Below, piece after piece: positions 37,759-47,433 of a stretch of 64,000 bases of DNA. The first letter of the stretch is position 1. Every line of letters begins with the position of its first letter. The notes under the pieces were generated by a model. The model had not been told where the DNA came from. It did no database searches and saw only the letters and a program-made list of their open reading frames with translations. The DNA comes from Phycisphaerales bacterium (GTDB taxonomy: Bacteria > Planctomycetota > Phycisphaerae > Phycisphaerales > UBA1924): NCBI GenBank assembly GCA_040221175.1, contig JAVJVK010000007.1, positions 1 through 64,000 of the forward strand. The letters run 5' to 3'. Position numbers and translations under genes: made by a program.

Positions 37759-40700
37759 ATGCGCGCCCTGCTCACGATCTCGGTAGTGGTCCTGTGCTCG
37801 CACGCCTTGATCGCACAGGACGGCGATCGGGCCCTCCGCACGGCAAATGGCCTGTTGCAGCGAGGGTTGCATGCCGAGGCGGCCAGTGAGTACGCGGCCG
37901 CCTTGCAAACGCTCGACAACGCCGACGCGCGCGACGAAGCCCGCTACGGCCTGGCCGTCGCTCGATACAACATGGGCGAGGATGCAGCGGCGATTCGAGC
38001 GCTCGAACAGATCGAGGGCGGCCCGCGTTTCGCGTTTCGGGCGGATGCCGACGTCCTGCTCATGCATCTCCATTTCCGTCAAGAGGACTACGCACGTGCC
38101 GCTAGTTCGGGCCGGGCCGCGGCAGGCCATCGCGACCATGCCGCCTGGGCTTCGACCGCGGCGCTCTTGATCGAGAGCCTCCACCGCGCGGGCGAGAACG
38201 CCGACGCCGTGCGAGCGTATACCCGATTCGAGTCGGACCTCCGTCGTGACGACCAGGCCCACCGGCGAGCGTCGCTGTTCGCGGGCATATCCCAGGCCAC
38301 GATCGCCAGGAAGCCAACCGAGCACGCGACTGCTGCGGAGTGGCTCGGGCGAGTCATCATGCCGCGCGGGCGCGACGGACTGACCGACGCAGCCCTGTTC
38401 CACCAGGCGAACGCCCTCTATGCGGCCGGCGATGCCGCGGGCGCGATCGCGAGCCTCGAGCGAGCATCGGTCGATGCCTCGACGGTCCGGCCGCAGGCGA
38501 TGCTCAGGCTCGCCGTCATCCTGCGTCTGGAAGCAAGACCAGGTGAAGCCGCCAACGTCCTGCGCGTACTTGCCGAACAAGCGCCTCGCTTCAGCACCGC
38601 TCAGGTGCACTACGAGCTTGGTCGCGCATTGCTGGACATCGACCAGCCCGAAGAAGCGATCCGGGCATTCGAACGGTCAGAACGACGAGCCGACCCAGAT
38701 CTCGCTGATGACGTCGCGTTCTGGCATGCAAAAGCTGCGCTGCGCCGCGGTCGCCATGAAGAAGCCGCCGAAAGGCTTCGCCTCGCGATCAAGCAACACC
38801 CGACGAGTCCTTTGATCGCCGAGATGAAGTACGACCGGGCCATCGCGCTGCAACGCGATGGTCAGCCCGAAGCCGCGGCACGGGCCTTCGGCTTGTTCGT
38901 TGCCGACCACGGCGACCATCCACTGGCGCCCGACGCTTTGTTCTCGCAGGCCTCGCTCCTGCTTGAGGTCGATCAGGTCGATGAATCAGCCGGTGTTGCT
39001 CGCAGTCTTAGCCGGCAGTTTACGGATCACCCGCTCGCGTCCAGCGCGGCATTCCTGCAAGCCGAAGCGGCCTATAGAAGCAAAAACTACGAGGCCGCCG
39101 CGCGCGGATTCGCACCGCTCGTCGAGGCGGACGATGATTCGCTGGCAGACCAGGCACGCTTCCGCCTGGGCATGTCCTTCCTCGCAATGGGTCGAGCAGA
39201 CCAGGCAGAGCCCCACCTGGAAGCCGTCGTCGACGGCGTGCGCACGCAGCCGGCGTTCGTGCCCGCGCTGTTCGCCCTTGGGGATATTGCCTTCGACGCC
39301 GAGCAATGGGAACAGGCCGAGTCGCGTTTTGCCGAGTACATCGCCGTGGCCGGCACTCAGGCTGCGAGCGTTGACGCCGCAATGCTGAAGCTGGCACTGG
39401 CCCGCGGTCGGCAGGGTGACACCACGGGGGCCATCGAGTCTCTTACGCAGATGCTGTCCGAGTGGCCTCACAGCGAGCACGCCCCGCATGCATTGTTCGA
39501 GTTGGGCCAGATGCACGTCGCGCAGGGCAACGATCAGGCGGCACGACGATTCTTCACGACGCTGCCGGACCGCCACGAAGATTCACGCTTCGCCCCGCAT
39601 GCCCTTCGCCACCTCGCCGGCATCGCCGCACGATCCGGCGAGCACGAGCGTGCGGCGGGCCTCTATGCACAGGCCGCCGACCGCGGCGGGCGACCAATGG
39701 CACGCATCGTGGCGCTGGACCACGCCAAGGCCCTGATCAACGCGGGCGAGCCCGCGCAAGCGGCGCGGCTGCTTCACGATGCCGAGGGACCCGCACGCGC
39801 CTGGTACGTCATTGCGCTAAGCCGATCGGCAGACCATCAAGCCGCCGTCGACGCGTCCGAGGACTACACGCCGCGCGATCTGGGCGAACAGGACACGGCG
39901 CTCTACCAGTACGCACTGGCAGCCAGCCTCCGCAACACCGGCCAGCGCGAGCGAGCCACACGCATGCTGGAACAGGTCGTTGCGGGTGGGTCATCCGTCG
40001 CACCGCATGCCGCCCTCGATCTGGCGGACGCCTACCTGGCCGATGCGGACTACGCCCGCGCAGCCGATCTCCTCGAGCCCGTGTCGCAGCGCACCGACGT
40101 ACCAACCACACTCGCCAGCGCCGCGACGTACAAGGCCGCATGGGCCCGCTACCAGTTGAACGACCATCGAAGCGTCGTACGGCTGCTGCAGGACTTCAAC
40201 GATGACGCGCTCGCCGGACCCTCGGCCCTGCTGCTGGGCGAATCGCTCCTGGCCCTCAAGCGGGGCCGCGAAGCGGCCGAACAGCTTGCACGCGCGATCT
40301 CGGCCGGCGGGCAAGGCGTCGACGCCGACGCGGCACTCCTTCGGCTGGGCGAAGCCCACGCCGCCGCCCAAGACTGGAACGCGAGCCTCGAGGCATATGC
40401 ACGGCACCGCCGCGAGCACGCCCGATCTCCCCGATGGTTCATGGCCGAGTTCGGCCTGGGTTGGGCGCTCGAGAACGCCGGCAAGCATCGGCAGGCGATA
40501 AACCACTATCAGGCCGTCGTCGACAAGCACGAGGGCGAGACGGCTGCCCGCGCCCAGTTTCAGCTGGGTGAGTGCCTCTTCGCCCTGGGCCAACACGAGG
40601 ACGCCGTGCGCGAGTTGCTCCGCGTCGACATCCTGCATGCTTCGCCCACCTGGAGCCCCGCCGCCCTCTTTGAAGCCGGCCGATGCTTCGAAGCCATGGG

Positions 40701-40836
40701 CAAGGTGGGCGAGGCCCGAGCACAATACCGCGCCGTGCAGGATCGCTTCGCCGAGAGCTCATGGGCGACGGCCGCCGGCGAACGACTCCGCGCCATCGCA
40801 GGTCCGGGCGGCACAGCCAGCGGACGAGGAGGCTGA
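37759..40836 (+). CDS. Large periplasmic TPR protein of a Tol/Ton-like operon
   Basis: The 1025-residue protein starts at ATG 37759, 6 bases after GGGAGG. Residues 1-21 form a signal peptide (LLTISVVVLCSHALIAQD). Nearly the whole rest is made of TPR-like helical hairpins with A-x-x-x-G-x-x-x-x-A patterns, e.g. AEPHLEAVVDGVRTQPAF and AVRELLRVDILHASP. It has the position of CpoB/YbgF in Tol operons but is several times longer. The next gene, exbB, starts 3 bases after the stop, so it is cotranscribed. It probably acts as a periplasmic scaffold (inference). Confidence 0.8.
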   Translation: MRALLTISVVVLCSHALIAQDGDRALRTANGLLQRGLHAEAASEYAAALQTLDNADARDEARYGLAVARYNMGEDAAAIRALEQIEGGPRFAFRADADVLLMHLHFRQEDYARAASSGRAAAGHRDHAAWASTAALLIESLHRAGENADAVRAYTRFESDLRRDDQAHRRASLFAGISQATIARKPTEHATAAEWLGRVIMPRGRDGLTDAALFHQANALYAAGDAAGAIASLERASVDASTVRPQAMLRLAVILRLEARPGEAANVLRVLAEQAPRFSTAQVHYELGRALLDIDQPEEAIRAFERSERRADPDLADDVAFWHAKAALRRGRHEEAAERLRLAIKQHPTSPLIAEMKYDRAIALQRDGQPEAAARAFGLFVADHGDHPLAPDALFSQASLLLEVDQVDESAGVARSLSRQFTDHPLASSAAFLQAEAAYRSKNYEAAARGFAPLVEADDDSLADQARFRLGMSFLAMGRADQAEPHLEAVVDGVRTQPAFVPALFALGDIAFDAEQWEQAESRFAEYIAVAGTQAASVDAAMLKLALARGRQGDTTGAIESLTQMLSEWPHSEHAPHALFELGQMHVAQGNDQAARRFFTTLPDRHEDSRFAPHALRHLAGIAARSGEHERAAGLYAQAADRGGRPMARIVALDHAKALINAGEPAQAARLLHDAEGPARAWYVIALSRSADHQAAVDASEDYTPRDLGEQDTALYQYALAASLRNTGQRERATRMLEQVVAGGSSVAPHAALDLADAYLADADYARAADLLEPVSQRTDVPTTLASAATYKAAWARYQLNDHRSVVRLLQDFNDDALAGPSALLLGESLLALKRGREAAEQLARAISAGGQGVDADAALLRLGEAHAAAQDWNASLEAYARHRREHARSPRWFMAEFGLGWALENAGKHRQAINHYQAVVDKHEGETAARAQFQLGECLFALGQHEDAVRELLRVDILHASPTWSPAALFEAGRCFEAMGKVGEARAQYRAVQDRFAESSWATAAGERLRAIAGPGGTASGRGG

Positions 40837-40839
40837 ACG

Positions 40840-41580
40840 ATGTCCAATACCTTCCACTTCCTACTCGCTCAGAATGCCCCGCCCTCGGTCTTCGAGCTTG
40901 CGACCAAGGGCGGCGTGATGATGATTCCCATCACGCTCTGCTCACTCGTCGTCGTCGCCGTCGTGCTCGAGCGATTGGCCGTGCTGCGCAAGCCTCGCGT
41001 CGTGCCGCCGGGGTTCGAGAAGAAGCTCCACGCGGCAATGGAAACAGGCGGACCCGCCGACGCGAGACAGGCATGCACCAAGTACGACAGCCCGGCCGCC
41101 CGCGTCATCGCAGCTGGGCTTGACAAGCTGGGTCACGGCCCGGAGATCGTCGAGAAGCACCTGACCGCCCAGGGAGAATACGAGCTGCACCTGCTGCGCA
41201 AGCGGCTGCGCATGCTCACCGTCATCGCCGCCATCGCACCGCTGCTGGGTCTCACGGGCACCATCTTCGGCATGATCCGCGCCTTTCAGACAGTTGCCAT
41301 GTCGGGCGAGAGCTTGGGCAAGGCCGAACTGCTCGCCGGCGGCATCTACGAGGCCATGATCACCACCGCCGCAGGCTTGCTCGTGGCGATTCCGACCATC
41401 ATCTTCTACCACTGGCTGGTGTCGCGCGTCGACGGACTTGCCCGCGAACTCGATCGAATCGCCGTCGACTTCGTCGAGCGATACGTGCTGGAACGTCAGG
41501 GTCGCTCGCATCATCACACGGCACAAGACAACGGCGCACCCGCGCCCGAGCCGGCCCTCGCCGTGGGTGCGGAGGCCTGA
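40840..41580 (+). CDS. exbB: MotA/TolQ/ExbB proton channel protein
   Basis: The 246-residue inner-membrane protein has three membrane helices: about 26-48 (VMMIPITLCSLVVVAVVLERL), about 125-150 (VIAAIAPLLGLTGTIFGMIRAF) and about 170-190 (ITTAAGLLVAIPTIIFYHWL). The last two form the conserved MotA/ExbB domain with the LLGLTGTxxGM motif. With ExbD it forms a proton-driven motor. It lies 3 bases after the TPR gene and 3 bases before exbD. Confidence 0.93.
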   Translation: MSNTFHFLLAQNAPPSVFELATKGGVMMIPITLCSLVVVAVVLERLAVLRKPRVVPPGFEKKLHAAMETGGPADARQACTKYDSPAARVIAAGLDKLGHGPEIVEKHLTAQGEYELHLLRKRLRMLTVIAAIAPLLGLTGTIFGMIRAFQTVAMSGESLGKAELLAGGIYEAMITTAAGLLVAIPTIIFYHWLVSRVDGLARELDRIAVDFVERYVLERQGRSHHHTAQDNGAPAPEPALAVGAEA

Positions 41581-41583
41581 GCC

Positions 41584-41997
41584 ATGCTCATCGGGAAGAA
41601 ACAGGACGAGGCAGGCCCGACCATCGAGATGACGCCGATCATTGACATGGTGTTCCTCCTGTTGATCTTCTTCCTGGTTGCCACCACGTATCAGCAGAGC
41701 GAGCGGGAACTGGCAATCGCCCTGCCCGAAGCCGAGGCGGCCGGCCCGATCACGACGATGCTTCGCGAAATCATCATCAACGTCGATGCCACGGGCCAGA
41801 TCATCGTCGGCGGACAGAAGCTCGAACTCGAAGAACTCCGCTCGCTCGTAGGCGACGCCGTCCGCGTGAATCCCGACCAGAAGGTTTCCGTGCGCGGCGA
41901 CAAGGACATCAGCTATGGCGCCATCGCGCGCGTCCTGGACGTCTGCAAGGCCGCGGGCGTGCAGCAGCCCTTCCTCGATACGGTGCCGCTGGGGTAG
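41584..41997 (+). CDS. exbD: ExbD/TolR biopolymer transport protein
   Basis: The 137-residue protein has a short cytoplasmic tail, one membrane helix with the proton-carrying Asp21 in MTPIIDMVFLLLIFFLVATT, and a periplasmic domain with IIINVDATGQIIVGGQKLEL and DKDISYGAIARVLDVCKAAG. Length and motifs fit ExbD/TolR. It lies 3 bases after exbB and 3 before the fusion gene. Confidence 0.94.
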   Translation: MLIGKKQDEAGPTIEMTPIIDMVFLLLIFFLVATTYQQSERELAIALPEAEAAGPITTMLREIIINVDATGQIIVGGQKLELEELRSLVGDAVRVNPDQKVSVRGDKDISYGAIARVLDVCKAAGVQQPFLDTVPLG

Positions 41998-42000
41998 CCC

Positions 42001-44784
42001 ATGCCGTCGCGTTCAAGATTCATCCTGACCGTGCTGGCTCTTGGAGCGCTGGTGTGCAGCGTCATCGCGGCATGGTGGTGGTTCGACGCCGACCACCGAT
42101 CGTTCTACACCGATGACGCCTCCATCCGGCAGTATGCAGCCGCGGCTCCCGTGCGAGACATCCTGTGGCGCGAGCCAGAATCACTGCAGAGCTCGGCAGG
42201 CGAAGTCATTGTGGGGCGAGATCCCTTCGTATCGGCCGAAGGCGATGTCCTTCTGCTCACGCGGCAAAGCGATGCGGGCGACACGGACCTGTTCATCGCC
42301 AGCCGCGTGGGAGACGCGTGGACCCAGCCACGTCCAATGGGCGAATTGAACACCATCGACAACGAGTTGTCGCCCGCGCTCTCTGCCGATGGTCAGAGGC
42401 TGTACTTCGCCTCGGATCGTCCCGGCGGCGCGGGGGGGCTCGATATCTGGATGTCGGTCCGCCAGGGCGATCTCTGGGGTGAGCCCACGCCGCTGGCTCT
42501 CAACTCCAGATTCGACGAGACCGATCCCCACCCCTTGATACAGCGCGATGGGGTCGAAGGCGTGCTGTTTGCATCAAACCGTCCGCGTGCCAGCGAGGTC
42601 GTCGGCGAGGAGCGAACTGACTTTGATCTCTACCTCGCCCAACTCGACCAGAGCAGCGTTCGCCACCTGGCCGAGTTGTCCAGCCCGGGCGCAGATGCAG
42701 GGCCCGCCGTAGCCCCGGCCGGCGACTTCGTCTACTTCACCTCCGATCGCGAGGGCGGAACGGGCGGCCACGATCTCTATCGCGCGCGACTCCACGACGA
42801 CGGAGTACTCGGCCCCGTCCGAACGCTGGGACCATCGATCAACACGGCCAACGATGAATTCGCGCCCTCGCTCTCGCTCGAAGGCTTTGCAATCCAGTTC
42901 GCCACGACCCTGCACGGCGACTCGATCATTCGCCGCGCGGTCTCGCGAGAGGTATACCTCGCGCGGAGCACGACCCGCGGCGATCTGCTCTCGCTGCTGC
43001 CATGGATCCTCATCGCATTGGCCTTCGTCCTGGTGCTCGCGATGCTCCGTCGGGTGGTCCGCAATGCGCAGTGGCAGGCGCGCATCGCCACGCTCGGGCT
43101 CATGGCCAAGTGCGCGCTGGTCAGCCTTTTAGTCCACGGCGGCCTGCTGGCATTGCTGGCCGCGATGCAGGTGCCGCCAAGCGCCGGCCCGCCGGAGGGC
43201 GACAGCCAGGGCCTTCGCGTCGCCCTCTCGTCGTCCGCCGTGCGTTCATCGATCAGCGAACAGATGCACGGCTCGTCAGCCCCCGCCACGCTCGAACAGG
43301 CATCGCAGCCTTCTACCCCAGCGCCCGCCGCGTCGATGTCGTCTCCCAGCGTGACCCAAAACTTCCAGCCCAATCGAACCCAGACGCCGATTGATCGTCC
43401 AATGCGCCCCTCGACACGAACGAGCGAGAGCGCACCCGTCGATTCGCATGCCGAAGCTACGCAGGTCGATGTATCGATGACGATCGAGGCGCAGCCACCC
43501 GGTCCGAGCCTCGCTCTTCCAGAGGCAGTCCCGGCACAGCCACTCGCACACGCCGAGGAAGGCATCCGGGCCCCCGCGCAGGCAGCAACCGCGTCGGCAA
43601 CGAATGGCACAGACATCGAGGCTGCCATCGAGCCCAGCCTCGTGCGACTCGACGCAGCCCGATCGTTTGCCGGCGATGACACACGCCTTGCTTCCTTCAC
43701 AGCGCCGAGCGACACATCGCCACGGGACGACGCGTCTGCCGGTTCGATGGAACTGCCCGGCATCGACCTTCCACGGCTGGAAGCCGCCACGCTCTCACTT
43801 GCGACACCAACGACCGGCGAGAGCGCAACGCTCGTCCACGAGCCCGGCATCGAATTGCCACGGCCCGCTTCCGATTCGCCAGACGCGCCCCCCGACATCG
43901 CCGCCGGCGACGTTCCGCTTCCGTTGACCGAGATTGATCCCAAGGCCGACCGACCAGAGATCGCACCGGCCGCACTCACGTCCACGATCTCCGAATCCGC
44001 GCCCGGCGAACAGTTGCCCGAGGCCGTGCCCACGCTCGACCTTCCCGTATTGGCGTTCGATCCGCCCCAGGTGCGCCTGCCCGAGGAGGTCGCCCATCGG
44101 TTCGAGCTGCTCGGCATCGTGATCGATGCCCAGTCCGAAGCGCCGCTTCCGGGCGCACGCGTCCGGCTCGACCTGGAGGGCACGGCCGACCTCTCGGCAA
44201 CCGCACGGGACGACGGCACGTTCGCGCTCGGCTTCGATCAGATCCCCGACAACGCCGCGCTCACTGCCACGCACGAGGGCTATACCCCCGGCGCGGTCAA
44301 CATCGCCCAGAGAGACCTGCATGCAGGCCGACGCGTCGTCGTTCGGCTGCGCAAGATCGATCCGTTTGTCATCGTCATGGAAGACGAGCCCGAGGTCCAT
44401 CACCTTGGCAACGACGAGTTCAGCGGCCGCATCAACAGCCAGTTCCAGCGGCGTAGCGAGGGCCTGGTGCTGCAACTGCCATTCGAGATGACCGAAGCCC
44501 ACGCAAACCTCCCGCTCCGCGGCGCCGAACTCCGATTGTTGGTCAAGGGCACGCAGGCCCCGAACCCCGTGCGCATCAACGGCAGGCAGATCGCAACGCT
44601 CGCGCAGTCGCCGAGCAACGGCGGCTTCGGCGAGCAGATCATCTCGATTCCCTCCGGCGTGCTCCGGCTTGGGGAGAACGTGCTCGAGCTCGAATCCGTC
44701 GCTCGCCCCGGCAGCGACAAGGACGACTACGAGTTCGTGAATCCCCGTGTCGTTCTTCTGGTCAACGAGGACGCGCCCATCTGA
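42001..44784 (+). CDS. Fusion of a TolB-like PD40 domain and a TonB/TolA-type energy transducer
   Basis: The 927-residue protein has an N-terminal helix (about 8-27), a periplasmic PD40/TolB-like beta-propeller (about 60-320; ALSADGQRLYFASDRPGG and GDFVYFTSDREGGTGGHDLY), a second helix (about 328-350) and a third (about 366-390). The third contains Ser375-x3-His379 in LVSLLVHGGLLALL, the S-x3-H signature of TonB/TolA anchors. A Ser/Pro/Ala-rich disordered region (about 395-695) resembles the TonB/TolA spacer. The C-terminus has a carboxypeptidase-regulatory-like beta-sandwich (about 700-785) and a last domain to 927. Directly after exbD, it is probably driven by ExbBD. Single unbroken frame. 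Confidence 0.8.
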   Translation: MPSRSRFILTVLALGALVCSVIAAWWWFDADHRSFYTDDASIRQYAAAAPVRDILWREPESLQSSAGEVIVGRDPFVSAEGDVLLLTRQSDAGDTDLFIASRVGDAWTQPRPMGELNTIDNELSPALSADGQRLYFASDRPGGAGGLDIWMSVRQGDLWGEPTPLALNSRFDETDPHPLIQRDGVEGVLFASNRPRASEVVGEERTDFDLYLAQLDQSSVRHLAELSSPGADAGPAVAPAGDFVYFTSDREGGTGGHDLYRARLHDDGVLGPVRTLGPSINTANDEFAPSLSLEGFAIQFATTLHGDSIIRRAVSREVYLARSTTRGDLLSLLPWILIALAFVLVLAMLRRVVRNAQWQARIATLGLMAKCALVSLLVHGGLLALLAAMQVPPSAGPPEGDSQGLRVALSSSAVRSSISEQMHGSSAPATLEQASQPSTPAPAASMSSPSVTQNFQPNRTQTPIDRPMRPSTRTSESAPVDSHAEATQVDVSMTIEAQPPGPSLALPEAVPAQPLAHAEEGIRAPAQAATASATNGTDIEAAIEPSLVRLDAARSFAGDDTRLASFTAPSDTSPRDDASAGSMELPGIDLPRLEAATLSLATPTTGESATLVHEPGIELPRPASDSPDAPPDIAAGDVPLPLTEIDPKADRPEIAPAALTSTISESAPGEQLPEAVPTLDLPVLAFDPPQVRLPEEVAHRFELLGIVIDAQSEAPLPGARVRLDLEGTADLSATARDDGTFALGFDQIPDNAALTATHEGYTPGAVNIAQRDLHAGRRVVVRLRKIDPFVIVMEDEPEVHHLGNDEFSGRINSQFQRRSEGLVLQLPFEMTEAHANLPLRGAELRLLVKGTQAPNPVRINGRQIATLAQSPSNGGFGEQIISIPSGVLRLGENVLELESVARPGSDKDDYEFVNPRVVLLVNEDAPI

Positions 44785-44850
44785 AAACGCGTTCATGGCT
44801 TGAACGTTGGTGGCCACGCGGGCAACGACCGTGCTACCGTCGCGCTCGCG

Positions 44851-45744
44851 ATGCATGACATGGTTCCCACTTTCGTTGCCGCCATTGCACTGGCGCTCTG
44901 CTGGACGCTCGAAGCCATCCTGCCCGCCGTGCCCGCCAAGGGCCGCGTCGGCATGGCGCGGCTGAACAACCTGCTCCTTGCAGGCCTCAACGCCATTCCC
45001 GCCGTGGCCCTCGCGGCCATCCTGGCGGTGGCTGACTCCATTACAAGCGCCTCGGGCTTTGGCGTGCTTCGAGCCTTCGATCTACCGTGGTGGGCCCACC
45101 TCATCCTGGCCTTCCTGCTGCTCGACCTCTTGCAGTATCTCTGCCACGTCGTCATGCACAAGGTGCCCGCGTTCTGGCGTTTGCACGCGGTCCACCATCA
45201 CGCCGAGCACATGGAAGCGACGACCGCGCTGCGATTCCACACCATCGAGGTCGCCATCCACGGCGTATTCACGCTCTTGGCCGTCGTGCTGCTGGGCATC
45301 CACGTCACTGACGTTGTCATCTACAACGCCGTGCTCTTGCCCGCCGCCCTGTTTCACCACTCGAACATCCGCCTGCACCCGAGCGTCGAGCCCATCTTGC
45401 GGTGGCTCGTGGTCACGCCGCGCATGCACCGCGTCCACCATTCGCGCTGGCAGCCCGAGACCGACAGCAACTACGCCGCCGTCCTTACGATCTGGGATCG
45501 CCTCTTCGGCACCCTCGCTCCGGACCGTCGGCCCGAGGCAATCAACGTCGGCCTCGACGGCTTCGGCCCCGAGCACACCCGCACCCTGAAGGGCCTGCTC
45601 GTCACGCCCTTCAGCGATGCACGGGCCGAGCTCGGACAGCCGGCCGATCCTGACGCGGCCCCGCCGTGCACCAAAGCGGCCAAGCCTGCATCCGACCAGC
45701 AGAGGGCCCCCGCACGGACCCGTGCCCGCACCGCGACGGCCTGA
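44851..45744 (+). CDS. Fatty acid hydroxylase/sterol desaturase-family protein
   Basis: The 297-residue membrane protein has several helices (about 3-25, 38-60, 78-100, 130-150) and three His clusters of the di-iron family: HVVMH, HAVHH and HRVHH (patterns H-x3-H, H-x2-HH, H-x2-HH), plus HHSN between. These bind a diiron centre that uses O2 to hydroxylate or desaturate lipid chains. ATG 44851 is chosen; a later ATG at 44860 is also possible. A C-terminal disordered Ala/Pro/Arg tail (about 255-297) is atypical. Substrate unknown. Confidence 0.88.
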   Translation: MHDMVPTFVAAIALALCWTLEAILPAVPAKGRVGMARLNNLLLAGLNAIPAVALAAILAVADSITSASGFGVLRAFDLPWWAHLILAFLLLDLLQYLCHVVMHKVPAFWRLHAVHHHAEHMEATTALRFHTIEVAIHGVFTLLAVVLLGIHVTDVVIYNAVLLPAALFHHSNIRLHPSVEPILRWLVVTPRMHRVHHSRWQPETDSNYAAVLTIWDRLFGTLAPDRRPEAINVGLDGFGPEHTRTLKGLLVTPFSDARAELGQPADPDAAPPCTKAAKPASDQQRAPARTRARTATA

Positions 45745-45805
45745 TAACCACCCGACGCCTCCCGCACGGGCTCCGTACCATGGCTCCTCGCAGGAGGATT
45801 CAACC

Positions 45806-47416
45806 ATGATGAACGTTCCCGTCCCGGTTCGGCTGCTGTGCGTCTTGCTGATGCTCTGTTCGGCCGTGTGCCTTGCCGCGACCACCACGCTCGACGTCGA
45901 CCGGGCCAACAGCCTGCTCGCCCGAGCCGAAACCAACCTTGAGTCCGTCGCCGCCAGCGTCCAGGGGCGCACCTCGCCCCCTAAGGGCTCGGCCGGCAAG
46001 CTGCTGATGCGTCGCCTCGAGATGTCGCTGGACGACATCAATGCCGCAAAGGCCGAACTCGAAAAGACGCCTGCGGGCGCCGAGGGTCGAGCCGAGGCCG
46101 TCGAGCGCTACACCGCCGCGGCAAGCGAATTCAATCGCCTGCGGGCCTTTCTCACCGGTTCAGATGCACCCGCCGAGCCCGAGACCGGCACGAAGCTTGA
46201 CTACAAGCAGGAAGAACTGCTCAGCAACGCCAACTTCCACATCCGCGAGGTCGAGGGCAACGCCCGGGTACTGACCGAGCAGACCAAGAAGATGCGCGCC
46301 GTCGACGACCAACTCTCGATCAACTTTCGCGACGTCAACGCCCTGCTCGAGGTCGTCGCCAACGCGCGCCGCAAGACCGGCTTTGCCAAGGAAGCACTCG
46401 CCCAACTCCCCGACGACGGCAAGGGCGTTGTCCAGGCCCGCCAGAAGCTCACCAACGCCGACGCCAAGGTCTCGATCGCCAATGACTACCTCGCCCCCCT
46501 GAACGCTCGGCTCGATCAGCTCATCGATCCGGCCAACTACCCCGAGTTCGACGGCGACTACAAGCGGCTTCGCGAACTCTCGATCATGTTCGCCCGACCC
46601 GAGATCTTCGAGACCCAGCCAACCCTCGCCGGCGATACCTACCTGCAGGCCTCAGCCGCCAAGGACGAGTGCCTCCGCCTGGCTCGCAAGTACGCCCGCC
46701 TCATCCAGCAGCGTACCGGCCAGGGCGAGCAGATCGAGGGCGCGGGCAACGGCTTCCTCAAGAACCACGCCGAGTATCGCCGGGCAGCCGAGCAGAAGAA
46801 GGCCGTCCTGCCCGGCGAGATCCGCGAACACATGGCAACCGCCGCCCGCTACGCCGAGGAAGCGGTGGCCGAGCAGAAGCCCCTGTGGTTCACCGGCGGC
46901 ATCCCGCAGGTCATGGGCTTTGCCGACGAGAAGATCACCTTGATCACCGCCCTCGACGAGCGAGCCGGCAACGCCCTTCGCGAGAAGTTCAACGCCACGC
47001 GGGCAAGCCTGAAGCAGCAGGCCGACTCGCTCCGCGAACTCATCATCCGCGAGAACACGATGCCTGCCGACAACTTCCAAGGCGAGGACCGCGATGAGGC
47101 GATCAAGATCGCCATCAGCGGCTGGAAGGTGCAGCAGGAAGACTTCGAACTGCTCAAGGTCCGCATCCCTGCCCAGGCCTGGGCCCGCGAGACCAAGTGG
47201 ACCTACAGCAATGGCACGTGGTACTTCTCCGATCGCTCCAAGCTCCAAGTCCGCCTGCTCGTAGCCGACAAGAGTAACCCCGAACTTGCCATCGACCGCC
47301 CCATCAACGTCTGGAAGGACCACCAGAAGGGCGACACCATGATCGGCGTGCCCCTCTTCGGCATCGACGACGAACTCCAGCCCAGCGATTACATGTTGCG
47401 CTCAAAGATCAATTAA
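45806..47416 (+). CDS. Secreted helical hypothetical protein
   Basis: The 536-residue protein starts at ATG 45806 behind a strong CAGGAGGA site. A signal peptide (about 4-24, VPVRLLCVLLMLCSAVCLAA) is followed by a mostly helical, coiled-coil-prone body (about 28-120 and 140-300) and a C-terminal domain (about 430-536) containing TKWTYSNGTWYFSDRSKLQV and VPLFGIDDELQPSDYMLRSK. I do not recognise the family. No catalytic motif is seen. It is 17 bases upstream of the VOC gene, so the two are probably cotranscribed. Confidence 0.7.
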   Translation: MMNVPVPVRLLCVLLMLCSAVCLAATTTLDVDRANSLLARAETNLESVAASVQGRTSPPKGSAGKLLMRRLEMSLDDINAAKAELEKTPAGAEGRAEAVERYTAAASEFNRLRAFLTGSDAPAEPETGTKLDYKQEELLSNANFHIREVEGNARVLTEQTKKMRAVDDQLSINFRDVNALLEVVANARRKTGFAKEALAQLPDDGKGVVQARQKLTNADAKVSIANDYLAPLNARLDQLIDPANYPEFDGDYKRLRELSIMFARPEIFETQPTLAGDTYLQASAAKDECLRLARKYARLIQQRTGQGEQIEGAGNGFLKNHAEYRRAAEQKKAVLPGEIREHMATAARYAEEAVAEQKPLWFTGGIPQVMGFADEKITLITALDERAGNALREKFNATRASLKQQADSLRELIIRENTMPADNFQGEDRDEAIKIAISGWKVQQEDFELLKVRIPAQAWARETKWTYSNGTWYFSDRSKLQVRLLVADKSNPELAIDRPINVWKDHQKGDTMIGVPLFGIDDELQPSDYMLRSKIN

Positions 47417-47433
47417 GCTCCCGGGAGCCAGCC

